From NCBI GenBank assembly GCA_025935155.1, contig JAICVV010000166.1, positions 1-5,355 on the forward strand: a stretch of 5,355 bases of DNA. The letters are read 5' to 3'. The notes beneath the pieces were generated by a model. That model did not search any database and was not told the DNA's origin. It saw only the letters and a list, made by a program, of their open reading frames with translations. Positions 1-5,355 of the stretch are shown here, in pieces (position 1 is the stretch's first letter; each line of letters begins with the position of its first letter). Origin of the DNA: Alphaproteobacteria bacterium (GTDB taxonomy: Bacteria > Pseudomonadota > Alphaproteobacteria > Micropepsales > Micropepsaceae). The translations under genes were made by a program, and so were the position numbers.

Positions 1-4
1 CCCC

Positions 5-21
5 GACACGCGAATCGTGTC
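5..21. repeat. Short perfect inverted repeat (6-bp arms, 5-nt loop)
   Basis: GACACG at 5-10 is the exact reverse complement of CGTGTC at 16-21, separated by CGAAT. No T-run follows on either strand, so an intrinsic terminator is not supported. It could be the stem of a transcript end or a protein-binding dyad belonging to whatever lies to the left. With arms this short, chance is a real alternative. Confidence 0.35.
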
Positions 22-134
22 TGTCGAACGGCGGTCCTGAATGACGGATCGTTCTCAAGCAGGGAATCGCCCCCGACCCCACCTTCCGAATATAAGCGCA
101 AACCAGCGGCCAGCCTACGGCGCACGGAAAGTCT

Positions 135-158
135 CTTTTGCCGCGCCTCCGGCAAAGG
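135..158 (+). repeat. Hairpin-forming inverted repeat in the mreB leader
   Basis: CTTTTGCCG (135-143) can pair with CGGCAAAGG (150-158) to give a 9-bp stem with one G-U pair and a 6-nt loop. No U-tract follows on the + strand, and the minus-strand copy is followed by AGACTTTCC, so it is not a classical terminator. The right arm overlaps the perfect dyad at 155-167. It can also pair with a second TTGCCG at 175-180, so at least two structures compete here. The pairing is read directly from the sequence; function is unknown. Confidence 0.45.
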
Positions 159-167
159 ATGATCCTT
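155..167. repeat. 13-bp perfect dyad, possible operator
   Basis: AAGGATGATCCTT is a perfect palindrome with 6-bp arms around a single central G. Compact dyads like this are often binding sites for dimeric repressors, and the position about 300 bases upstream of mreB would allow a regulatory role. I do not recognise it as the site of a named regulator. It overlaps the hairpin at 135-158, so an RNA-level role is the competing reading. Confidence 0.35.
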
Positions 168-202
168 CACGGTATTGCCGGACCCTGTGAATCCAGCTTA
201 AA

Positions 203-295
203 AGCCAGCGCGGACGGCCGCGAAAAGTCACGCAACCATGCTGGCTCAAGACCGTTCGGTTTTCGGCTCGGGCCGGGTTCGGTACGGCCAGCATG
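203..295 (+). other. Overlapping alternative stem-loops in the mreB leader
   Basis: CATGCTGGC at 237-245 is the exact reverse complement of GCCAGCATG at 287-295, a 9-bp stem enclosing 41 bases. Part of the left arm, GCTGGCT at 240-246, is also the exact complement of AGCCAGC at 203-209, giving a competing 7-bp stem. A small GC hairpin lies inside the first option (CGCGG 209-213 with CCGCG 218-222, ACGG loop). Another lies inside the second (CGGC 264-267 with GCCG 272-275). The two long stems cannot form together. This resembles the logic of an attenuator or switch, but it matches no riboswitch class I know, and GC-rich DNA yields such pairings by chance fairly often. Confidence 0.35.
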
Positions 296-447
296 CGGCG
301 TACGGACGGGCAACGCGCATGGCTCCCTTACATTGCTTCCGGCTAGCGGCTTAGGCGCGCAGACCCCGGCGGCAGCGTTCGGGCCTGCAAGAAATTGTTA
401 GAAGCACGCCGGTTAGTTTGTCCGGAAGGCCTGCGGCAATATTTGGA

Positions 448-452
448 AAGGA
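448..452 (+). promoter_or_regulatory. Ribosome binding site of mreB (AAGGA, long spacing)
   Basis: AAGGA lies within GGAAAGGA and is the only good Shine-Dalgarno match near mreB. It sits 13 bases from the mreB ATG at 466, longer than the usual 5 to 9. An out-of-frame ATG begins immediately after it at 453 and would be read only to a TGA around 566-568. In-frame extension of mreB upstream is blocked by TAG at 457-459, so 466 remains the start. The AAAAG at 461-465 is too close to help. Confidence 0.55.
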
Positions 453-459
453 ATGCTAG

Positions 460-1506
<1,047 letters not shown>

Positions 1507-1546
1507 TAGGGTCCCGGCGAGGGCTTGACCGGATTGGCGGCGTAGA

Positions 1547-2650
1547 ATGGCCTATGGGACATGGCGGATGTCGCGCAGCAGGACGAGCGGCCGCGTTCCG
1601 CTGCTTGTCGCCGGGCTGCTTGCGATACTCCTGATTTTGGCGGGCAAGGCGCATTTCGTGCCGTTCGAGCGGGCACGCGCTTCGCTGACGGATCGCTCTG
1701 GTGCGATCTTGAAAGCCCTCGATGCGCCGGCCGAAGCGGCAGGACGATGGCTCGGCGGCATCGGCCATTTCTTCGATGTCTACAGTGAGAACCAGCGGCT
1801 GCGCGAAGAGAATGCGCGGCTGCTGCAATGGCGCGGCGCGGCCGTCGCGCTGCAGGATCGGGTGAAGCATTATCAGCTCTTGCTGAAGACAGTGCCGGAA
1901 CCGTCTTCCGCTGCTGTAACTGCGCAGGTGATTGGCCGCTCAAGCCAGCCGTTCCTTGAGACGCTGGTGCTCAATGCCGGGCGGCGCAACGGGGTGAAGC
2001 CGGGAGAAGCGGTGGTAGATGCGCGCGGCATGCTTGGCCGCATCTATGTTGTGGGCGATCACACCTCCTGGGTCATTCTACTGACGGATTTGAACAGCCG
2101 GATTCCGGTGACAGTGCGGCCCGGCGGCGTGCAAGCGATCCTCTCAGGCGGCAACACGAACACTCCTTTGCTCGACGCGTTACCTCAGAATGCGAAAATG
2201 AAAGACGGGCAGGACGTCGTCACCTCAGGCGATGGAGGATTGCTTCCCGCGGGATTGCCGGTCGGTGTGCTGACACTGCAAGAGCACTATCCGCGTGTGC
2301 GCCTCTATGCCGACGCGCAGACGGCAGACGAAGTCCGTATCCTGGATTTCCAGTCTCCTGCCGAGCCGATGCCCAAACCTTCGGATAAGGTATTGCCCGT
2401 ACCGGATAAACTTACACCGCCTCCGCCGCCCGAGACTGCTGCGCGGCCGGCACCCATAATCATCCCGTCTGCGCAGCCATCGCCTACGCAGACGGTACAA
2501 GGTACAGCTCCGAAGCCGCGGCACGCGGCCAGCATTACGCGGCCGGAGAATACGCCTTCGCAACAGGCCGCCCCTTCGGCAGAACAGCAACCGGCCGAAC
2601 CTCCGCCGCCAGCGCCGGATCAGACGGACGATCAGGACAACAACCAGTAG
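1547..2650 (+). CDS. mreC: Rod shape-determining protein MreC
   Basis: MreC is a single-pass inner-membrane protein whose periplasmic part links MreB/MreD to PBP2 and stimulates PBP2-RodA. In order, the 367 residues show a basic cytoplasmic tip, one membrane helix at about 17-33, a coiled coil at about 78-114 (ENQRLREENARLL), and the double beta-barrel domain at about 120-268. That domain carries GMLGRI at 161-166 and TSGDGGLLPAGLPVG at 226-240, both family hallmarks. The last 99 residues (269-367) are a disordered tail with about 27 prolines and an acidic, Gln/Asn-rich end. Proline-rich MreC tails are common in alphaproteobacteria. The start is not certain. ATG 1547 has a poor ribosome site, while ATG 1568 (360 residues) has GGGA 8 bases upstream. 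A 40-base gap separates it from mreB; its TAG shares one G with the GTG of mreD. Confidence 0.95.
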   Translation: MAYGTWRMSRSRTSGRVPLLVAGLLAILLILAGKAHFVPFERARASLTDRSGAILKALDAPAEAAGRWLGGIGHFFDVYSENQRLREENARLLQWRGAAVALQDRVKHYQLLLKTVPEPSSAAVTAQVIGRSSQPFLETLVLNAGRRNGVKPGEAVVDARGMLGRIYVVGDHTSWVILLTDLNSRIPVTVRPGGVQAILSGGNTNTPLLDALPQNAKMKDGQDVVTSGDGGLLPAGLPVGVLTLQEHYPRVRLYADAQTADEVRILDFQSPAEPMPKPSDKVLPVPDKLTPPPPPETAARPAPIIIPSAQPSPTQTVQGTAPKPRHAASITRPENTPSQQAAPSAEQQPAEPPPPAPDQTDDQDNNQ

Positions 2651-3174
2651 TGCTGGCCGGATCGATGTCGCCCGCTTCCCTGTTTGCCGCCGTAGTCCCC
2701 GTTTGCTGCGGCTTGCTTGGCGCTGTTCTCTCGAACCTGCCGGTTTCACTGGCCGGAGGCGTGGTGCCGCCGCCGGTGCTCGCACTGATGCCGGTCTACT
2801 TCTGGGCGTTGGTACGGCCCGATTTAATGCCCGTGGCGGCGGCCTTTGCTATAGGACTTTGCCAGGATTTGCTGTCGGGCAGTCCACCCGGGTTCTGGAC
2901 CGCCTCCTTCGTCGCGACCTACGCGCTTCTCGATCGGAACCGCGACTCGTTTGCGGGGCTTGCCGGTATCGGCGCCATTCTTGGATTTGCCTTGGCGGCG
3001 CTGGTAGCGGCCGCGGTCACATACCTGATCGCATGGTTCTACTTTTGGCACCGCCCGCCGCTCGCGCCGATGGTGCTGCAACTTGTCGCGAGCGTCTTGT
3101 GCTATGTTCCAGCACTTCCGGTGCTGAACTGGATCCAGCGTAACATCGTTGGAGCGTTGCGTACGGAGTTTTGA
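2650..3174 (+). CDS. mreD: Rod shape-determining protein MreD
   Basis: MreD is the small polytopic membrane partner of MreC in the elongasome; it has no known enzymatic activity. The 174 residues are almost wholly hydrophobic, and I count about five membrane segments, near 11-30, 38-56, 60-75, 102-132 (long, perhaps two) and 141-160. The family signature is clear: PVYFWALVRPDLMP at 48-61, then the GLCQDLLSG motif at 69-77 and a short PPG turn. The start shown is GTG at 2650, which overlaps the mreC TAG by one base and has AGGA (2634-2637) 12 bases upstream. The alternative is ATG 2665, five codons in, with a weak ribosome site. Both suggest translation coupled to mreC. The stop TGA shares its A with the ATG of mrdA. 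Confidence 0.95.
   Translation: MLAGSMSPASLFAAVVPVCCGLLGAVLSNLPVSLAGGVVPPPVLALMPVYFWALVRPDLMPVAAAFAIGLCQDLLSGSPPGFWTASFVATYALLDRNRDSFAGLAGIGAILGFALAALVAAAVTYLIAWFYFWHRPPLAPMVLQLVASVLCYVPALPVLNWIQRNIVGALRTEF
3165..3168 (+). promoter_or_regulatory. Ribosome binding site deciding the mrdA start
   Basis: GGAG lies 5 bases before ATG 3174 but only 2 bases before the in-frame TTG at 3171. The spacing favours ATG 3174, giving a TGATG junction with mreD. The site lies inside the last codons of mreD, consistent with reinitiation or coupling. Confidence 0.7.
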
Positions 3175-5060
3175 TGCCGCTCTTCGATCCCAAGGACCAA
3201 AGCCGTTACTCCACCTTCACGCGGCGCACCCTGATGGTTTCGGGGGCGATGACGGCCATCTTCGGCGTGCTTGGCGGGCGGCTCTATCAATTGGAGGTGC
3301 TGGAAGGCGACGAATACAAGACAAAATCGGAGGAGAATCGAATCAGCGAGCGGCTGGTGGCGCCCCCGCGTGGGCGCATTCTGGACCGCTTCGGCGCCGA
3401 GCTGGCGAACAACCGCCGCAATTTTCGCGTGCTGCTAGTTCCGGAGCAGGTTCCTGACGGCGTGAAGTCTGCGGTCGAGGAACTCGGCCGCATCATATAT
3501 TTATCCGACCGCCAGCGCGAACGCGTGTTGCGCGAAGCCAACCAGAACAAGCCATTCGTTCCGATCATTGTGGCGGAGAACCTGCCCTGGGAGGATTTTG
3601 CCCGCATCAATCTTCATCTGCCGTATCTGGCCGGTGTGCAGCCGGATGTGGGCCAAACGCGTGCCTACCCGTTCGGCGAAGAACTCGCCCACATTCTAGG
3701 CTATGTGGCGGCGGTCTCGCCGGCGGATCAGCAAAACGATCCTGACCCGCTGCTTCAGCTGCCGGGTTTCCGCATCGGCAAGCGGGGCATTGAAAAAAAA
3801 TTCGAAAAGGACGTTCGCGGCAAAGCCGGCGTCAGCCGCGTCGAGGTCAACGCCTATGGCCGTGTGGTACGCGAGTTAAGCCGCGAAGCGGGTGAAGCGG
3901 GCGACGACGTCTACCTGACCATTGATCAGGATTTGCAAAACTTCGTCGCGCAGCGGCTGGGCGAGGAAAGCGCAGCGGCGGTCGTAATGGATACCGCAAC
4001 CGGCGATGTGGTGGCGCTCGCTTCCACGCCGTCGTTCGATCCCAACCTGTTCAATGTGGGCGTTTCCAACGCGCAGTGGAAAGCCTGGACGTCGGACGAT
4101 CACACGCCGCTGATCAACAAGGCGATTGCCGGTCTGTATCCGCCAGGCTCGACGATCAAGCCCACCATGGCGCTGGCCGCTTATGACGCCGGACTCAAGG
4201 ACATGCAGGTGTTCTGCAGCGGGTCCATCGCGCTCGGCAATCACGTGTTTCACTGCTGGAAAAAGCACGGACATGGGCATGTCGATCTGACCCGGGCGAT
4301 CGAAGTGTCGTGCGACGTCTTCTTCTACGAATGCGCTCGCCGGCTTGGGATCGATCGTGTGGAAGCCGCCGCGCACCATGTCGGGCTTGGCGCACAGACC
4401 GGCATTGAGCTGCCCGGCGAAAAAGCCGGCGTGGTGCCCGGCCGCGAATGGAAGATGAAGCGCTATCATGTGCCTTGGCTCGAGGGTGAAACGCTCAACA
4501 CCGGCATCGGGCAAGGTTATTTGCTGGTAACGCCACTGCAGCTTTGCACGGTCGCGGCGCGCATCGCGAGCGGCAATGCCGTGGTGCCTCGCATCACGCG
4601 TGTAATCGGCCGGCAGGCGGAGCCGCGCCCGGCGCTGACGCGACTGCCGTTTTCCGATGGGGCGCTTGCGCTGGTGCGCAACGGTATGAACGGCGTCACC
4701 AACACCCCCGGCGGCACCGCATATGGGTTTCGTATCGCAGAACCTGGTTACGAAATGGCCGGCAAGACCGGCACGGCGCAAGTCCGGGTGATCAGCCGCG
4801 AAGAACACAATGCGGGCGTGAAGAAGAATCTGACGCTGCCCTGGAAAATGCGCGACCATGGATTGTTCATCTCTTTCGCGCCGGTCGAAAAGCCGCGCTA
4901 TGCCTGCGCCTGCATCACCGAGCATGCTTCCGATGGCCACCCCCAGGTTCTGGCGGCGCGCGACATCCTTCTTTATGCGCAAAAGCGCGACCCCCTCAAA
5001 CTGCCGACCGCCTATCCCTTGAGCGCCGCTTCCGGTGCAAACGTTGGCCGCCGCGCATGA
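3174..5060 (+). CDS. mrdA: Penicillin-binding protein 2, elongation-specific transpeptidase
   Basis: PBP2 is the class B DD-transpeptidase that cross-links new sidewall peptidoglycan in complex with RodA; it is anchored in the inner membrane and acts in the periplasm. The 628 residues are a normal length. Visible parts are a cytoplasmic tip, one membrane helix at about 19-35, the pedestal-region motif PPRGRILDR at 64-72, and the transpeptidase domain from about 265. The domain holds all three catalytic motifs: STIK with the nucleophile S326 and K329, S379-C380-D381, and KTGTAQ at 531-536. GIGQG at 444-448 is also typical. C348, C361, H367 and C380 line up with the zinc ligands known in gammaproteobacterial PBP2. 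T16-R17-R18 just before the helix looks like a twin-arginine motif. A run of eight A (3793-3800) encodes E207-K208-K209. The start ATG 3174 is preferred over TTG 3171 because of its ribosome site. It overlaps mrdB by 4 bases. Confidence 0.97.
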   Translation: MPLFDPKDQSRYSTFTRRTLMVSGAMTAIFGVLGGRLYQLEVLEGDEYKTKSEENRISERLVAPPRGRILDRFGAELANNRRNFRVLLVPEQVPDGVKSAVEELGRIIYLSDRQRERVLREANQNKPFVPIIVAENLPWEDFARINLHLPYLAGVQPDVGQTRAYPFGEELAHILGYVAAVSPADQQNDPDPLLQLPGFRIGKRGIEKKFEKDVRGKAGVSRVEVNAYGRVVRELSREAGEAGDDVYLTIDQDLQNFVAQRLGEESAAAVVMDTATGDVVALASTPSFDPNLFNVGVSNAQWKAWTSDDHTPLINKAIAGLYPPGSTIKPTMALAAYDAGLKDMQVFCSGSIALGNHVFHCWKKHGHGHVDLTRAIEVSCDVFFYECARRLGIDRVEAAAHHVGLGAQTGIELPGEKAGVVPGREWKMKRYHVPWLEGETLNTGIGQGYLLVTPLQLCTVAARIASGNAVVPRITRVIGRQAEPRPALTRLPFSDGALALVRNGMNGVTNTPGGTAYGFRIAEPGYEMAGKTGTAQVRVISREEHNAGVKKNLTLPWKMRDHGLFISFAPVEKPRYACACITEHASDGHPQVLAARDILLYAQKRDPLKLPTAYPLSAASGANVGRRA

Positions 5061-5355
5061 CAATGACTCCCTACACCGCGTCGCGCCGCGCGCTGCCTTT
5101 TCTGGAAAAGCTGCAAGGCTTTCACTGGCCGCTGCTGCTGGTAATTACGGTGATCGCCTGCATCGGATTTGCGATGCTTTACTCGGTGGCCGGCGGCCAT
5201 CTCTCGCCCTGGGCAAGCAAGCAGATGCTGCATTTCAGCGTCGGGCTGGTGCTGCTGTTCCTGGCCGCGATGGTGGATATCCGCCACTGGATGGCGCTTG
5301 CCTACCCGCTTTACGGGATCTGCCTGCTGCTGCTGGTGGGTGTCGATGTGGCGGG
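5057..5355 (+). CDS. mrdB: RodA, SEDS peptidoglycan glycosyltransferase (5' part)
   Basis: RodA is the SEDS-family polymerase that builds glycan strands from lipid II for cell elongation, working with PBP2. Only the first 99 codons lie in the window. They show a basic cytoplasmic N-terminus, a first membrane helix at about 25-44 ending in the family-typical AMLYSVAGG, then WASKQMLHF at 52-60. A second helix spans about 58-72, the motif MVDIRHW is at 72-78, and a third helix spans about 80-95. This matches the N-terminal part of RodA/FtsW, and the place after mrdA points to RodA rather than FtsW. The catalytic Asp and later helices are beyond the edge. ATG 5057 overlaps the mrdA TGA as ATGA and has no clear ribosome site, so coupled translation is likely. 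ATG 5063, two codons in, is an alternative. Confidence 0.95.
   Translation, partial: MTMTPYTASRRALPFLEKLQGFHWPLLLVITVIACIGFAMLYSVAGGHLSPWASKQMLHFSVGLVLLFLAAMVDIRHWMALAYPLYGICLLLLVGVDVA

Noticed and set aside
91..96. TATAAG as a -10 element for the operon
   Set aside because: The region 16 to 18 bases upstream is C-rich with no -35 resemblance, so a promoter could not be supported.
1..162. Frame open from the left edge to TGA at 160-162, possibly the end of an upstream gene
   Set aside because: The 53 codons give a basic low-complexity peptide with nothing recognisable; openness over this length is common in GC-rich DNA.
275..290. GGGTTCGGTACGG resembling a tRNA T-arm
   Set aside because: The T-loop consensus is not met, and no acceptor, D or anticodon arms can be built around it.
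138..401. Open frame upstream of mreB, 87 codons on the + strand
   Set aside because: It has no ribosome site, an arginine/serine/glycine-rich translation of no known family, and lies across the inverted repeats of the leader.
395..423. TTGTTA or TTGTCC near 395-423 as a -35 for mreB
   Set aside because: No acceptable -10 lies at the proper distance, and a promoter at 418 would start transcription at or inside the ribosome site.
1525..1548. TTGACC and TAGAAT in the mreB-mreC gap as an internal promoter for mreC
   Set aside because: The spacer is only 12 bases, far from the 16 to 18 needed, and TAGAAT overlaps the mreC start codon.
3876..5063. Long antisense open frame (395 codons) opposite mrdA
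   Set aside because: This is a typical codon-bias shadow in a GC-rich gene; the + strand encodes an intact PBP2 with all catalytic motifs, and the antisense translation resembles no family.

Overview
This window carries the rod-shape (elongasome) operon of an alphaproteobacterium. Five genes lie on the + strand in the order mreB, mreC, mreD, mrdA (PBP2) and mrdB/rodA. The last gene is cut by the right edge. The placement rests on the protein sequences: the MreB N-terminus and motifs, the PBP2 form with a Cys/Cys/His/Cys cluster near the active site, and a MreC with a long proline-rich tail. The base composition is GC-rich, with G/C-ending codons. I cannot assign an order or genus from sequence alone.

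Layout. Positions 1-465 hold no convincing gene. They form the leader of the operon and are rich in inverted repeats; two places there have arms that could pair in mutually exclusive ways. MreB (466-1506) ends in tandem TAG codons, and a 40-base gap follows. From mreC (1547-2650) onward every junction overlaps: mreC/mreD by 1 base (TAGTG), mreD/mrdA by 1 base (TGATG) and mrdA/mrdB by 4 bases (ATGA). This is the pattern expected of one transcript with translational coupling. No terminator was seen between the genes.

How the genes work together. MreB is the actin-like ATPase that forms membrane-bound filaments. MreC is a bitopic periplasmic scaffold and MreD a polytopic membrane protein. RodA is the SEDS glycosyltransferase and PBP2 its cognate class B transpeptidase; together they make sidewall peptidoglycan. 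All catalytic motifs visible in the window are intact, with no frameshift or insertion.

Novelty. I do not see an undescribed system; the gene set is ordinary. The points most worth a second look are the structured leader upstream of mreB, the Cys3His putative zinc site in PBP2, the proline-rich MreC tail with two polyproline runs just before mreD, and an in-frame A AAA AAA slippery heptamer inside mrdA.
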